A DNA stretch of 64,000 nucleotides from Galactobacter caseinivorans (GTDB taxonomy: Bacteria > Actinomycetota > Actinomycetes > Actinomycetales > Micrococcaceae): the NCBI RefSeq assembly GCF_003640665.1, contig NZ_QQXL01000001.1:186001-250000 (forward strand), in the 5' to 3' direction. This document shows, piece after piece, positions 1-9,578 of this stretch (its first letter is position 1; every line of letters starts with the position of its first letter). Made by a program: the position numbers and the translations under genes. Under the pieces are notes generated by a model. It was given only the letters and a program-made list of their open reading frames with translations, was not told where the DNA came from and did no database searches.

Positions 1-77
1 ACGTCGTGCGGTGTCAGCTTGGCGCGGCGGGTGGCGAGGAAGTCGCGAATCGCGCTCCGGTGATCGGAAGGTTCCAT
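1..77 (-). CDS. XRE-type helix-turn-helix regulator, N-terminal fragment
   Basis: Only the first 25 codons lie in the window; the gene runs off the left edge. The peptide opens MEPSDHRSAIRDFLATRRAK and continues LTPHDV. This matches the N-terminus typical of XRE regulators with a C-terminal MmyB-type ligand-binding domain (acidic start, then REFL-SRRARLTPE). It is divergent from the MFS gene with 142 nt between the starts, and that gap holds a strong nested palindrome. By analogy with other regulator/exporter pairs it probably controls the transporter. The family assignment rests on a short stretch. Confidence 0.6.
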   Translation of the reverse strand, partial: MEPSDHRSAIRDFLATRRAKLTPHD

Positions 78-113
78 GCATTCAACGCTACTCCGGCTCC
101 CGGGCGCTAGAGA

Positions 114-139
114 GGGGGTAGTTCATACCCCCTATGAAC
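114..139. promoter_or_regulatory. Nested palindromic operator between regulator and MFS gene
   Basis: Two overlapping perfect inverted repeats are visible. GGGGGTA-GTTCA-TACCCCC spans 114–132, and GTTCATA-N5-TATGAAC spans 121–139. The site lies about midway between the divergent start codons at 77 and 220, where a dimeric repressor could cover both promoters. Binding by the adjacent HTH protein is inferred. Confidence 0.6.
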
Positions 140-219
140 GCGCTCTCCCGCGCCTGGTCTGCGGCTGATGTCATGGATGCACATCAACACGTCAGCACTC
201 TCAGGAGAGAACACCCCAC

Positions 220-1488
220 ATGAGTACGCACCACCTGGAAGCCGCCCCCCACACGGAGAGCGGGAACACCACACCCGCGCAACCCCGGCTGCCCTTGGTG
301 GTCTACGTCTTGGCGCTGGGCACCTTCTTGATGCTGACCACCGAGTTTGTGGTCGCGGGCATCCTCCCGGAGGTCGCCGGGGACTTGAAGATCTCCCTTG
401 CGCAGGCGGGCGGCCTCATCACGGTGTTCGCGGTGGGCATGATCATCGGTGCCCCGCTCATGGCGTTACTGACCATGCGACTCTCCAAGCGGTTGACGCT
501 TGTCCTTGCACTGGTGGTGTTTATCGTCGGGCATGTGGTGGTGGGCCTTGCCTCGGACTTTTCGGTGTTGCTCGCCGCTCGGTTTGTCACCGCGGTCGCC
601 ACCGGCGCGTTCTGGGCGGTCTCGGCGGTGGTCGCCACGCGGGCCGCGGGTGCGCAGGCCGGCGCCCGGGCCATGGGCATTGTGAGCGCAGGCGGCGCAC
701 TGGCCACGGTGCTCGGCGTGCCCATCGGGGCCTTCGTGGCCCAGATGGCCGGCTGGCGCGGGACGTTCTGGTTCCTGGCCGTTGCCGCCACGGTGGCCGT
801 GGTCTTTGTGGCCCGTTTGGTGCCGGAGGAGGGTCCCAGCACTCAGGTGTCATCGGTGCGCACCCAGTTCAGCGGGCTGCGCTCTGGCCGGCTGTGGCTG
901 GCGCTGCTGGCCTGCACCACCACGACCGGCGGCGTGCTTGCCGCCTACTCCTACATCTCTCCCATCCTCACCGAACAGGCGGGCATCGCCACCGCGTTGG
1001 TGCCCCTGGTGCTGACCGGCTTTGGAGTGGGCTCGTTCATCGGCACCATCGTTGGCGGGCGGTTTGGGGACAAGCACCCGGGATTGATCACCATTCTCAC
1101 GCCCGCCGTCACCACCGCGCTGCTCATCGCCATCAGCGCCACCACGGGGCTTCCCTGGGTCATGACGGCACTGGTCGTGGTCCTTGGGCTGTTCGGGCTC
1201 AGCGCCAATGGCGTGCTGATCCACCTCGCCGTCACCTTCTCTGGGAAGGCCGCGACCCTTGGATCCGCGCTGGCCGTCTCTGCCTTCAACGCCGGCACGG
1301 CCATCGGCACAGCGGTCGCTGGGGCCACGCTCTCTAGCTCGTGGGGCATCCACGGCCCGGCCGCTGTCGGCGCCGTGATCGTCTTCCTGACGCTGGTGCC
1401 GACCATCGCCCTGGCGCTCCTCCAGCGCCGTAAGGCACGGTCGGCGTCACCAACGCAGGCCAAGGGGATGGCCAGCGCCGAGCGCTAG
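220..1488 (+). CDS. MFS transporter, DHA1/AraJ–chloramphenicol exporter type
   Basis: A 422-residue integral membrane protein with a ~25-residue cytoplasmic N-terminus and about twelve hydrophobic segments. The first segment ([19 protein letters not shown]) and the central block [20 protein letters not shown] match the DHA1 branch of the major facilitator superfamily, which holds AraJ, Cmx and similar drug/proton antiporters. An AGGAGA Shine–Dalgarno lies 12 nt before the ATG. The gene is single, is preceded by a palindromic operator and diverges from an HTH regulator, so substrate-induced expression is likely. It ends in the CTAG tetranucleotide that also carries the stop of convergent asd. 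The substrate cannot be told from sequence. Confidence 0.85.
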   Translation: MSTHHLEAAPHTESGNTTPAQPRLPLVVYVLALGTFLMLTTEFVVAGILPEVAGDLKISLAQAGGLITVFAVGMIIGAPLMALLTMRLSKRLTLVLALVVFIVGHVVVGLASDFSVLLAARFVTAVATGAFWAVSAVVATRAAGAQAGARAMGIVSAGGALATVLGVPIGAFVAQMAGWRGTFWFLAVAATVAVVFVARLVPEEGPSTQVSSVRTQFSGLRSGRLWLALLACTTTTGGVLAAYSYISPILTEQAGIATALVPLVLTGFGVGSFIGTIVGGRFGDKHPGLITILTPAVTTALLIAISATTGLPWVMTALVVVLGLFGLSANGVLIHLAVTFSGKAATLGSALAVSAFNAGTAIGTAVAGATLSSSWGIHGPAAVGAVIVFLTLVPTIALALLQRRKARSASPTQAKGMASAER

Positions 1489-2609
1489 AGCTCCCCGAGC
1501 GCGATCTTGAGCATGCGGCGCAACGGCTCCGCAGCACCCCAGAGCAGCTGATCTCCCACGGTGAAGGCGGAGAGGTACTGCGGGCCCATCTCCAGCTTGC
1601 GCAGGCGGCCCACCGGAACCGTGAGGGTGCCGGAGGCCGCCACCGGGGTGAGGTCTCGCATGGAGTCCTCCTTGGTATTGGGTACCACCTTGCTCCACTC
1701 GTTGTCCTCATCCAGGATGCGCGTGATCTCCTCGATGGACAGGTCCTGTGTGAGCTTGATGGTCAGGGCCTGCGAGTGGGAGCGCATGGCGCCGATCCGC
1801 ACGCACAGGCCGTCCACGACGATCGCGTCTGCGCCGGAGCGGCCCAGGATCTTGTTGGTCTCCACCCCGGCCTTCCACTCCTCCTTGGACTGCCCATTGC
1901 CCAGATCCGCGTCGATCCAGGGGATCAGGTTGCCGGCCAGGGGGACTCCAAACTGGCTGGCGTCCAGCTCCGGGGAGCGCTGAGCTGCCAGGACCTGGCG
2001 GTCGATGTCCAAGATGGCGGAGGCCGGGTCTGCCAGTTCGGAGCTCACCGCGTGGTTGAGCGAGCCAAACTGGGTCAGCAACTCGCGCATGTGGCGGGCG
2101 CCGCCGCCGGAGGCCGCCTGGTAGGTCATGGACGTGGCCCATTCCACCAGCCCGTTCTTGAAGAGCCCGCCGAGCCCCATCAGCATGCAAGAGACGGTGC
2201 AGTTGCCGCCGATGTAGTCCTTGATGCCGCCTGCCAGGCCCGCGTCGATCACCGCGCGGTTGACCGGGTCAAGCACAATGATGGAGCTGTCCCGCGTGCG
2301 CAGGGTGGACGCGGCGTCGATCCAGAGACCGTCCCAGCCGGCCGCGCGCAGCTGTGGGTGGACTGCGGCGGTGTACTCCCCGCCTTGGGCCGTGACGATG
2401 ATGGCCAGTTTGGCCAGCTCGCCCAGGTCGTAGGCGTCCTTCAGCGCCGGGGCGCCCGCGGCAAACGCCGGGGCCGGTGCGCCGGCCTGGGACGTGGAGA
2501 AAAAGACGGGGTCAATCGTGGCGAAGTCGCCCTCATCCACCATGCGCTGCATGAGGACGGAGCCGACCATGCCTCGATATCCAACAAATCCGACGGCCTG
2601 GGAAGTCAT
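1485..2609 (-). CDS. asd: Aspartate-semialdehyde dehydrogenase (E. coli-type)
   Basis: Makes L-aspartate-4-semialdehyde from aspartyl phosphate with NADPH, feeding lysine/diaminopimelate, threonine and methionine synthesis. A dinucleotide-binding start ([10 protein letters not shown], residues 7–16) and the nucleophile Cys137 in [10 protein letters not shown] are present, followed by the substrate-binding [10 protein letters not shown] stretch near residue 277. At 374 residues it resembles the long gamma-proteobacterial Asd class more than the ~345-residue form usual in actinobacteria. A TAGCAT hexamer lies 6 nt before the ATG and no Shine–Dalgarno is visible, so the mRNA is probably leaderless. 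The gene overlaps the MFS stop codon by 4 nt, convergently. Confidence 0.93.
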   Translation of the reverse strand: MTSQAVGFVGYRGMVGSVLMQRMVDEGDFATIDPVFFSTSQAGAPAPAFAAGAPALKDAYDLGELAKLAIIVTAQGGEYTAAVHPQLRAAGWDGLWIDAASTLRTRDSSIIVLDPVNRAVIDAGLAGGIKDYIGGNCTVSCMLMGLGGLFKNGLVEWATSMTYQAASGGGARHMRELLTQFGSLNHAVSSELADPASAILDIDRQVLAAQRSPELDASQFGVPLAGNLIPWIDADLGNGQSKEEWKAGVETNKILGRSGADAIVVDGLCVRIGAMRSHSQALTIKLTQDLSIEEITRILDEDNEWSKVVPNTKEDSMRDLTPVAASGTLTVPVGRLRKLEMGPQYLSAFTVGDQLLWGAAEPLRRMLKIALGEL

Positions 2610-2615
2610 GCACTC

Positions 2616-2621
2616 ATGCTA
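2616..2621 (-). promoter_or_regulatory. −10 element TAGCAT of asd, leaderless start
   Basis: TAGCAT on the minus strand ends 6 nt before the asd ATG, which places the expected transcription start at or within a base or two of the start codon. There is no clear −35 and no Shine–Dalgarno. Confidence 0.45.
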
Positions 2622-2682
2622 CGGAAACCCGGCCGGTGGGCCGGTCTGTGTGACGCGTGATGCCCGACGCCGCGTGGCCGGA

Positions 2683-3042
2683 CTAGGAGCCTGAGTCGCG
2701 CCGTGCTTCCCGCTCGCGGGACGCCTTCTCCCTGGCTTCCTTCTCTTTGGCCTCGATTTCCAGCGCCTCGCGGGCGTTGTAGGCGTTGATGGCCTGCTCG
2801 TCCGTCATGCTCGCCTCGATGGCACCGTGCGCCTCGGCGAGGAGCTTGGTGCGGCGGTTGGCGCACCACAGGGCGCCAAACACGAAGATCTGCGCCACGA
2901 CCACGATGAGGATCACGCCGAGCACGGTCCGGTCTATGACCACGCTCCACACCCCGGCGACCGCGACGACCAGCGCCAGGAGCGGGAAGAGCATGTACCC
3001 CAGAACAAAGAGCGTCTCGGGGCGGCGGGTCAGATCCTTCAT
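2683..3042 (-). CDS. Small membrane protein with charged C-terminal helix
   Basis: A 119-residue protein of unrecognised family. Two hydrophobic segments (about residues 11–33 and 37–58) are followed by a highly charged helix rich in Glu, Lys, Arg and Ala (residues 70–119, EAKEKEAREKAS) that could form a coiled coil in the cytoplasm. Its ATG overlaps the folA stop as ATGA, so it is translationally coupled to thyA–folA. A longer reading upstream ([10 protein letters not shown]) lies inside folA and is less likely. The coupling suggests co-expression with thymidylate synthesis, but no functional link is evident. Confidence 0.8.
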   Translation of the reverse strand: MKDLTRRPETLFVLGYMLFPLLALVVAVAGVWSVVIDRTVLGVILIVVVAQIFVFGALWCANRRTKLLAEAHGAIEASMTDEQAINAYNAREALEIEAKEKEAREKASREREARRDSGS

Positions 3043-3629
3043 GCTGCGGGGGCCTCTCGGTCCAGGTGGGCGGGGGCCGTGCGGCGCCACACCTCAAAGC
3101 GGTAATCGGGGCCAGTGGGAGAGGTATGAAAACCCGCTGGCGTGGGGGAGGCGGAGACCAGCTCGAAGTCTGGGCCAAGCACTGGGGCGGCGGTGTCCCC
3201 GTCAGGGACAAGCACGTCAAGCACGGTCACCAGGGCAACGTCGACGAGCCCGGCCTCCAGCGCCTGGCGATAGACCTGCCCGCCGCCGGCCACCCACACC
3301 ACCTCGGAGCCCTCGGCACCGTCTGCGAGGTCGAGCGCGCGCGGCAGGCTGGTGGCTGCGAGCGCCCCCGCAGCCTCCACCTGTGCGGCGTGCTCGGCGG
3401 ACGTGCTCAGCACCACCGTGGTGCGGCCGCGGAACGGGCGGAAGCTCTCCGGGATGGACTCCCAGGTGCGCTGACCAATGATCACCGGGTGGCCCCAGGT
3501 ACGTTCCTTGAAGTAAGCCATATCCTCCGGGGAACGCCACGGCATGACCCCGCCGATCCCAATCCAGCCGTCCCGGGAGCTCGCATAAATGATCCCGATC
3601 CGGCGCTCGGCCGCGTCGACGCGCGCCAT
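3039..3629 (-). CDS. folA: Dihydrofolate reductase
   Basis: Reduces dihydrofolate to tetrahydrofolate with NADPH, regenerating the cofactor oxidised by ThyA. At 196 residues it is somewhat longer than the usual 160–170. The substrate/NADPH pocket is visible: GWIGIGGVMPW, then SPEDMAYFK holding the catalytic acidic residue, GHPVIIGQRTWESIP for the NADPH phosphate, and WVAGGGQVYRQAL for the second glycine-rich loop. The ATG overlaps the thyA stop in TGATG, so the two are co-translated. The C-terminal ~15 residues (APAHLDREAPAA) are an extra tail. Confidence 0.95.
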   Translation of the reverse strand: MARVDAAERRIGIIYASSRDGWIGIGGVMPWRSPEDMAYFKERTWGHPVIIGQRTWESIPESFRPFRGRTTVVLSTSAEHAAQVEAAGALAATSLPRALDLADGAEGSEVVWVAGGGQVYRQALEAGLVDVALVTVLDVLVPDGDTAAPVLGPDFELVSASPTPAGFHTSPTGPDYRFEVWRRTAPAHLDREAPAA

Positions 3630-4435
3630 CAGACGGCCACCGGGGCCTTGATGCCCGGGTGGTGCTGGTAGTCGTTGATCACAAAGTCCTCAAAGGCGTA
3701 GTCCAGGATGCTCTCCGGGCGGCGGGCAAAGCTCAGCGTGGGGTACTCGAAGGGCTCCCGCGCCAGCTGGGTTTTTACCTGCTCCACGTGATTGTCATAG
3801 ATGTGGCAGTCGCCGCCGGTCCAGACAAACTCGCCCGCCTCCAGGCCGGCCTGCTGCGCCACCATGCGGGTGAGCAGGGCGTAAGAGGCAATGTTGAAGG
3901 GGACCCCGAGGAAGAGGTCCGCGCTGCGCTGGTAGAGCTGGCAAGAGAGCTTGCCATCTGCCACGTAGAACTGGAAGAACGCGTGGCAGGGGGGCAACGC
4001 CATGTTGCCGATCTCGGACACATTCCAGGCGGAGACAATGAGGCGCCGAGAGTCCGGGTTCTCCTTGATCTGCTCCACCACCTGGGAGATCTGATCGATG
4101 TGCTCCCCGTCCGGGGTGGGCCACGAGCGCCACTGCACGCCGTACACGGGGCCAAGCTCGCCCTCCGAGTCGGCCCATTCGTCCCAGATGCTCACTCCCT
4201 GCTCCTGCAACCAGCGCACATTCGATTCGCCACGCAGGAACCACAGCAACTCCAGCGCCACGGACTTAAAGTGCACGCGCTTGGTGGTGATCAGCGGGAA
4301 GGAATCCCCGGCCAGGTCAAAGCGCAGTTGGCGACCAAAGACGCTGCTGGTGCCGGTCCCGGTGCGGTCCTCTTTGTGAGTGCCGGTGGCCAAAACCTCG
4401 CGCAACAAGTCCTCGTACGGCGTGGGGATGCTCAT
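3629..4435 (-). CDS. thyA: Thymidylate synthase
   Basis: Methylates dUMP to dTMP using methylene-tetrahydrofolate. The 268-residue length fits the family. The catalytic Cys150 lies in [13 protein letters not shown], the phosphate-binding Arg in DRTGTGT (residues 23–29), and the dUMP-binding block in [13 protein letters not shown]. The C-terminus KAPVAV matches the closing tail of the enzyme. It heads the coupled thyA–folA–membrane protein unit. TAGACT stands 7 nt before the ATG without a Shine–Dalgarno, which suggests a leaderless message. Confidence 0.97.
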   Translation of the reverse strand: MSIPTPYEDLLREVLATGTHKEDRTGTGTSSVFGRQLRFDLAGDSFPLITTKRVHFKSVALELLWFLRGESNVRWLQEQGVSIWDEWADSEGELGPVYGVQWRSWPTPDGEHIDQISQVVEQIKENPDSRRLIVSAWNVSEIGNMALPPCHAFFQFYVADGKLSCQLYQRSADLFLGVPFNIASYALLTRMVAQQAGLEAGEFVWTGGDCHIYDNHVEQVKTQLAREPFEYPTLSFARRPESILDYAFEDFVINDYQHHPGIKAPVAV

Positions 4436-4442
4436 GGCCCAC

Positions 4443-4448
4443 AGTCTA
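4443..4448 (-). promoter_or_regulatory. −10 element TAGACT of thyA, leaderless start
   Basis: TAGACT on the minus strand followed by 7 nt and the thyA ATG. The same hexamer is found upstream of tuf, rplN, secY and glmM in this window. No −35 match is seen. Confidence 0.5.
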
Positions 4449-4469
4449 GGCCAGCCAGCTGGGCTGGCC
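4449..4469. terminator. Inverted repeat between GNAT gene and thyA
   Basis: GGCCAGCC-AGCTG-GGCTGGCC is a perfect 8-bp-arm hairpin starting 24 nt past the GNAT stop and abutting the thyA −10. It can act as a terminator for the upstream gene, although the T-run is absent, or as a regulatory site for thyA. Confidence 0.45.
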
Positions 4470-4492
4470 GGTCGTTGCCGGGACTGTTTCCC

Positions 4493-4987
4493 CTAGGCCG
4501 AATGCCTGCCCTTGGGGCGTGTGCCCGACGCCGTGGCGGGGCCGGCCCCCGGGGCGGCTGCAACGCCCGTGGCGGCCTGGTCCTCGCTGGCCCCCGGGGC
4601 GGCTGGAACGCCAGTGGCACCCTCGGTACCGGCCGCGCTCACCGGGCCCGGCGGCGTCGGGCCGCTCACCGCAACCAGGTGGCGGTACTGCGGGTGGCGG
4701 CTCAGGAAGTCCACCACGTAGGAACACGTGGGGATGATGCGTTCCTCGCGGCCCCAGGTGCGCTCCAGCACGATGGCGACGAGGGCCCGTGCGTAGCCGC
4801 GGCCGGAGAACTCTTCCTTGATGATGGTGTGTTGCAGGTCAAGGACCTTGCCATTGCGGCTGAAGCCGAGGAAACCGATGAAGCTGCCCTGAGCTGTGAC
4901 GCCCTGGTCAAAGAGGTTGAAGCGTTCCTGGTCCTCGTCCAATTCCACACGCAATTGTTGCTGGGCAATAAGCGGCGTTGCAGCCAT
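4493..4987 (-). CDS. GNAT-family N-acetyltransferase-like protein (YidJ/COG2388 type)
   Basis: A 164-residue protein whose first ~105 residues look like the short Gcn5-type acetyltransferases of the COG2388 group: GFLGFSRNGKVLDLQHTII, then EEFSGRGYARALV as the acetyl-CoA loop, and IIPTCSYVVDFLSRHPQYRHL at the end of the fold. The remaining ~55 residues are an Ala/Gly/Pro-rich low-complexity tail. An AAGGAG Shine–Dalgarno sits ahead of the ATG. The DNA for the tail holds a copy of the dispersed 12-mer at 4522–4533 and a near copy at 4652–4663. The physiological substrate is unknown. Confidence 0.75.
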   Translation of the reverse strand: MAATPLIAQQQLRVELDEDQERFNLFDQGVTAQGSFIGFLGFSRNGKVLDLQHTIIKEEFSGRGYARALVAIVLERTWGREERIIPTCSYVVDFLSRHPQYRHLVAVSGPTPPGPVSAAGTEGATGVPAAPGASEDQAATGVAAAPGAGPATASGTRPKGRHSA

Positions 4988-5082
4988 GGCGGGCTCCTTC
5001 CGGCGGGACGCTCCCGCGTGATGTGCGACACCCTGAGCCTAACCCGCGCCCATGTCAGTTCGCTCGACGCCTTGGCAGGGCC

Positions 5083-6060
5083 TCAGTCGTCGAAGGGCTC
5101 GTGGATTTCGACCGAGACAATCTTGGACGGGTCATCGATGCGGCGCTGTGCCACGAGGATGGCGCCGGGGCGCAGGTACGGATCCGACTGTGGCAACGCT
5201 GAGCGGGCACCGGAACGGGCGTGGTCGGCAAGCACTGGCAAGAGGGCCGGGAGGACGGGGCGGTGCGTGCATACCACCATGCTCTGTGGCTTGATCAGCT
5301 GCTTCTTGAAGGCCTTGGCCGCCCTGCGCGGGTGCCGGTCGGCCGAGTGCTCCGTCAGCGCGGGGAGCGTCTTGATCTGGAGCTCCCGCAGTGCGGCGTA
5401 GGGAGCCATGGTTTGCATGCAGCGTCGCCACGGGCTGGAGGCCACGCGCTCCGGACGCCAAGCATTGAGAAGAGCGGCCAACCTGGTGGCCTGGCGCCGA
5501 CCTGTGGTCGCCAGCGGGCGTTGGCCCTCCTCGCGGGTCCACGCCGCGCGCGGCTTGGCCTTGGCATGGCGGGCCAGCACCAAGGCGACGGTGTCCAGCG
5601 AATCCCTGCGAAAGGCAGCACGAAGCGCGTCCAACGGCTCGCGATCCACGGCATTGCTGAGGCGGTCGCCCGCTTTGTCCACGTTCATCCAGTGGACCTG
5701 ATCCACCTCGGCGCCGTCGGGGGCCGCGGCGGAGCGCACCTTGGCGGCCCAGTAGAGCACCACCTTGGTGCCCTTGGGTACCTCGTAGGTCACCGCGGGA
5801 AGGGGCAGGCCAAGGCGGATCTTGAGCCCCACCTCCTCTGCCACCTCCCTAACGGCGCACTCGGCCACGGTTTCGCCCTCGTCCAACTTGCCCTTGGGGA
5901 AGGACCAGTCGTCGTACTTGGGGCGGTGGATGAGGAGGACTTGCAGCTCTCCGCGATGAAGTCGCCACGGCACGGCGCCGGCGGCCACCACGTCAAACGC
6001 GGTCGACGCCAGCCCCGGTGCGTCACTTGATCGCACCGGCAACTCGACGGACTGGCTCAT
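5083..6060 (-). CDS. mutT1: NUDIX hydrolase–histidine phosphatase fusion (MutT1 type)
   Basis: A 325-residue two-domain enzyme. Residues ~20–155 carry a complete Nudix box ([22 protein letters not shown]). Residues ~165–325 carry a histidine-phosphatase fold with the catalytic His in [10 protein letters not shown] and the second conserved His in [10 protein letters not shown]. The mycobacterial MutT1 enzymes of this build hydrolyse 8-oxo-GTP/dGTP and dinucleoside polyphosphates, protecting the nucleotide pool. The ATG overlaps the ppk stop as ATGA, and pairing of ppk with mutT1 is a known actinobacterial arrangement. The RHA form replaces the more common RHG triad. Confidence 0.88.
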   Translation of the reverse strand: MSQSVELPVRSSDAPGLASTAFDVVAAGAVPWRLHRGELQVLLIHRPKYDDWSFPKGKLDEGETVAECAVREVAEEVGLKIRLGLPLPAVTYEVPKGTKVVLYWAAKVRSAAAPDGAEVDQVHWMNVDKAGDRLSNAVDREPLDALRAAFRRDSLDTVALVLARHAKAKPRAAWTREEGQRPLATTGRRQATRLAALLNAWRPERVASSPWRRCMQTMAPYAALRELQIKTLPALTEHSADRHPRRAAKAFKKQLIKPQSMVVCTHRPVLPALLPVLADHARSGARSALPQSDPYLRPGAILVAQRRIDDPSKIVSVEIHEPFDD

Positions 6061-8282
6061 GCGCGATGGGACCCCGTGGAGCGCTGGCGCTCACGAGCGC
6101 GCAGGAGCGACTCCTGGATGTCCTCCAGGAGCTCTCCATCCGAGCCGCGGTGATGGCGGGTCCACTGACCCTCGGCATCCAGGTGCCAGGAGGACGTCGC
6201 GGGGTCTAGATAACGGTTCAGCAGGGCCACCACATCGCTCTTTTCCTCGTCGTCGCTGAGCGAGACGAGTGCCTCCACGCGGCGGTCAAGGTTGCGGTGC
6301 ATCATGTCCGCTGAGCCGATGTAAACCGTGGAGTCTCCACCGTTGGCGAACGCAAAGACCCGGCTGTGCTCCAGGAAGCGGCCCAGGATGGAGCGCACGC
6401 GGATGTTCTCTGAGAGCCCAGGCACGCCGGGGCGCAGGGAACAGATGCCGCGCACAATCACGTCCACCTTCACGCCTGCCTGCGAGGCGCGGTAGAGGGC
6501 GTCAACGATGGCCTCATCCACCATCGAGTTCACCTTGATGACCACGCGGCCGGCCAGACCGGCGCGCACGTTCTGGATCTCGCGCTCAATCAGGTCAATG
6601 AGCCCGGAGCGCAGGGAACGCGGCGCCACGAGCAGGCGCTTGAACGTGGTCTTTGGCGCGTAGCCAGAGAGCTGGTTGAAGAGCTTGGACACGTCCTCTC
6701 CCACCTGCGGATCGCAGGTGAGCAGGCCAAGGTCCTCGTAGTAGCGCGCGGTGCGCGGGTGGTAGTTGCCCGTGCCGATGTGCACGTAGCGGCGCAGCGT
6801 GTCCCCCTCGCGGCGCACCACCAGGGAGAGCTTGGAGTGGGTCTTGAGCCCCACGATCCCGTAGACCACGTGGACGCCGGCCTGTTCCAACTTGCGGGCC
6901 CAAGAGATGTTGGCCTGCTCGTCAAAGCGCGCCTTGATCTCCACCAGGGCCAAGACCTGCTTGCCTGCCTCGGCGGCGTCGATCAGTGCATCCACGATCG
7001 GGGAGTCGCCGGAGGTGCGGTACAGGGTCTGCTTGATGGCCTGGACCTTGGGGTCAGAGGCCGCCTGCTCAAGGAACGCCTGCACAGAGGTGGAGAAGGA
7101 GTCGTAGGGGTGGTGCAGCAGGATGTCCCGGCGGCGCACCGCCGCGAAGACGTTGGCGGCCTTGGACGTCTCGGATTCGTTGAGGAACCGGGAGGTCTTG
7201 GCGAGGTGCTTGGGGTAGTGCAGCGAGGGGCGGTCGATGGAGGAGATGGCACCAAGGCCGCGCAGATCAAGCGGGGAGGGCAGGGAGAAGACCTCGTCGT
7301 CTTCCACGCCCAACTCTCGCACCAAGAGTTTGCGCACGGAGTCAGAGATGTCATCCGCGATCTCCAAGCGGACGGGCGGGCCAAAGCGGCGGCGCAGCAG
7401 TTCCTTCTCCAATGCCTGGAGCAGGTTCTCTGCGTCGTCCTCCTCTACCTCGAGGTCCTCATTGCGGGTTACGCGGAACGTGTGGTGCTCCACCACGTCC
7501 ATGCCGGGGAAGAGCAGGTCGAGGTGCTCACCGATCAGGTCCTCCAGCGTCACAAACCTGGCCGGGGAAGCGGACGAGTGGCCCGCTCGCGGGCCGTCGA
7601 CGGAGACCAGGCGCGGCAGGGCGTCCGGCACCTTCACGCGGGCAAAGAGCTGCTTGCCGGTCAGTGGGTTCTGCACCAAGACGGCCAGGTTCAGGGAGAG
7701 GCCGGAGATGTAGGGGAAGGGGTGGGCCGGATCCACGGCCAGCGGGGTCAGGATCGGGAACACCTGGCGGCGGAACCACGCGTGGAGCCGTTCGCGATCC
7801 GCCTCCTCTAGCTGATCCCAGCGCACAATCGAGATGTTTTCCTTGGCAAGGGCCGGGCGCACCAGCTCGGCAAAGGCCGCTGCGTGGCGCACCTGGAGCT
7901 CGTGCGCACGGTTCAGGATGCTTTCCAACTGATCGGTGGGGTTCAGGCCCGCGGCGCTGGGGACCGCGATGTCCGCGACGATGCGCCGCTTCAATCCGGC
8001 CACGCGGACCATGAAGAACTCGTCCAGGTTGGAGGCAAAGATGGAGAGGAAGTTGACGCGCTCCAGCAGGAACAGATCCGGGTCCTCTGCCAGCTCAAGC
8101 ACGCGGGCGTTGAAGTCCAGCCAGCTCATCTCGCGATCCAGGAAGCGATCAAGCGAGAAGCCGCCCTCCGGCTCGGCCGCCGGCGCAAACTCTGGCAGTT
8201 CGATGCGATCGACCGTCGCCTTGGACGGCGTGACGTCGCGGTCGCCGTAATTGGGCGGCGTCGGGATTGAGCTCGTGTCCAC
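6057..8282 (-). CDS. ppk: Polyphosphate kinase
   Basis: Reversibly polymerises the terminal phosphate of ATP into polyphosphate. The 741-residue protein shows the N-terminal helical domain ([38 protein letters not shown]). The catalytic block has the autophosphorylated His in [14 protein letters not shown] and the second His region [21 protein letters not shown]. The start is GTG with AGGAGG six nucleotides upstream. A ~25-residue N-terminal extension precedes the family start, and the C-terminus is Arg/Ser-rich. It is coupled to mutT1, which hydrolyses nucleotide polyphosphates. Confidence 0.97.
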   Translation of the reverse strand: MDTSSIPTPPNYGDRDVTPSKATVDRIELPEFAPAAEPEGGFSLDRFLDREMSWLDFNARVLELAEDPDLFLLERVNFLSIFASNLDEFFMVRVAGLKRRIVADIAVPSAAGLNPTDQLESILNRAHELQVRHAAAFAELVRPALAKENISIVRWDQLEEADRERLHAWFRRQVFPILTPLAVDPAHPFPYISGLSLNLAVLVQNPLTGKQLFARVKVPDALPRLVSVDGPRAGHSSASPARFVTLEDLIGEHLDLLFPGMDVVEHHTFRVTRNEDLEVEEDDAENLLQALEKELLRRRFGPPVRLEIADDISDSVRKLLVRELGVEDDEVFSLPSPLDLRGLGAISSIDRPSLHYPKHLAKTSRFLNESETSKAANVFAAVRRRDILLHHPYDSFSTSVQAFLEQAASDPKVQAIKQTLYRTSGDSPIVDALIDAAEAGKQVLALVEIKARFDEQANISWARKLEQAGVHVVYGIVGLKTHSKLSLVVRREGDTLRRYVHIGTGNYHPRTARYYEDLGLLTCDPQVGEDVSKLFNQLSGYAPKTTFKRLLVAPRSLRSGLIDLIEREIQNVRAGLAGRVVIKVNSMVDEAIVDALYRASQAGVKVDVIVRGICSLRPGVPGLSENIRVRSILGRFLEHSRVFAFANGGDSTVYIGSADMMHRNLDRRVEALVSLSDDEEKSDVVALLNRYLDPATSSWHLDAEGQWTRHHRGSDGELLEDIQESLLRARERQRSTGSHRA

Positions 8283-8463
8283 CGGGTCCTCCTGTGAAGG
8301 GGCGTGCGTGGCGAAAAGTCCGGGGGAGCGGACCAGGCGCCTGGGGCGTGAGAGGGAAGTTAGGAAAGAGCAGAGGTACTGAGGTGTGTTCGCCAGGGTC
8401 GCAGATTCCAGAAGGGTCAGCGACCGGCGGCCTCAACGACCACGCTGTCGAACAAGCTGTGAC

Positions 8464-9450
8464 CTAGTTTAGTCGGGCCGGACGCGCGTACATCACATCC
8501 GCGTCCCAGCGCTCAAAGCCGAGTCGGCGGTACAACGCCACGGCCGCCTCATTGTCGGCGTCGACGTAGAGCATGACGTGCTCCAGGCCGCGGCTGGCCA
8601 GGTGCCGCAGCCCTGCGACGGTGAGTGCCTTCCCGAGGCCCTTGCCCTGGGCCAACGGGGAGATGCCGACGGCGTAGACCTCGCCCACAGCCTCGCTGGA
8701 TTGGCCCCGGGCGTCCTGGGCGGCCGGGTGCACCTTGGTCCAGTGAAAGCCCAGCACTGTGTCCGCCGCATCCACGGCCAGGAGAAAGCCGGCCGGGTCA
8801 AACCAGTCGCTGCGCTCGCGTTCTAGCAGGTCATTGAGCGTCATGCGGCCCTGCTCTGGGTGGTGGGCAAAGGCTGCGGCGTTGATTTCCAACCAGGCCT
8901 GCTCGTCGCGTCCCGGTTCAAAGGCGCGCAGTCGCACGCCTTCTGGTAGCGGCGCCTCGTCGACGTCTTGGGCGGCCTTGCGGCGCATGCGCCACAGATC
9001 GCGGACCGGGACCAGCCCGTGGCGTTGGGCCAGCTGCGCGGCGGCGCGGTCGTCGCCGTGGGACCAAGCCTCCACAGCGGCGTCGCCCATGGCCGTCTCG
9101 AGGTGCGCTGCCAGCTCGCCGCCGAGCCCCCGGCCGCGATTCTCCGGCCTGACGACCATCTCAATCACCGTGGGGGAGTCCGGTGCGGAACTCAGCACGG
9201 CGGCGCCGGCTACCTCCGCGTCGTTGTGTTGGGGGCCGGCAACAAAGACGGCCAGCACGCCGCCCACGGAGTCGGCGTCCTCCGCGGTGCGCAGTTGCAC
9301 CCACGTCTGTTCGTTAAAGGGTGGGTTCCCGTCCGCTTCCTCGCTGGCGCGGGCCAGCTGAGCAAGCGCCTCAAGCACGGAGTCGGAGGGGCGGCCGCGA
9401 AAGGACTGGAGGCTCCACTCGCGTTGGGCGGAAGCGGGGTTCTGGCTCAT
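8464..9450 (-). CDS. mshD: Mycothiol synthase
   Basis: Transfers acetyl from acetyl-CoA to Cys-GlcN-Ins, the last step of mycothiol synthesis, so the organism uses mycothiol as its low-molecular-weight thiol. The 328-residue protein has two GNAT domains. The N-terminal one is degenerate; the C-terminal one carries GEVYAVGISPLAQGKGLGKA and the characteristic VMLYVDADNEAAVALYRRLG. TACGGT lies 6 nt before the ATG, and the only purine-rich stretch (GGAGG) is too close to act as a Shine–Dalgarno, so a leaderless message is likely. The mshD–glnR neighbourhood is shared with mycobacteria. Confidence 0.94.
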   Translation of the reverse strand: MSQNPASAQREWSLQSFRGRPSDSVLEALAQLARASEEADGNPPFNEQTWVQLRTAEDADSVGGVLAVFVAGPQHNDAEVAGAAVLSSAPDSPTVIEMVVRPENRGRGLGGELAAHLETAMGDAAVEAWSHGDDRAAAQLAQRHGLVPVRDLWRMRRKAAQDVDEAPLPEGVRLRAFEPGRDEQAWLEINAAAFAHHPEQGRMTLNDLLERERSDWFDPAGFLLAVDAADTVLGFHWTKVHPAAQDARGQSSEAVGEVYAVGISPLAQGKGLGKALTVAGLRHLASRGLEHVMLYVDADNEAAVALYRRLGFERWDADVMYARPARLN

Positions 9451-9456
9451 GCCTCC

Positions 9457-9462
9457 ACCGTA
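9457..9462 (-). promoter_or_regulatory. −10 element TACGGT of mshD, leaderless start
   Basis: TACGGT on the minus strand ends 6 nt from the mshD ATG. The spacing equals that seen at asd and the 39-residue membrane peptide gene. Confidence 0.4.
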
Positions 9463-9578
9463 GCCCGCAGCGGCTCCGCGGCCCAGAGGAAGACCGGTGG
9501 CTCAGCACATAGCGCAAGAGCAACGGCCCAAGAGAAGCCGGCTGCCTCACTCAGCAGTTGGCGTCCCGGCGCTGCGAA

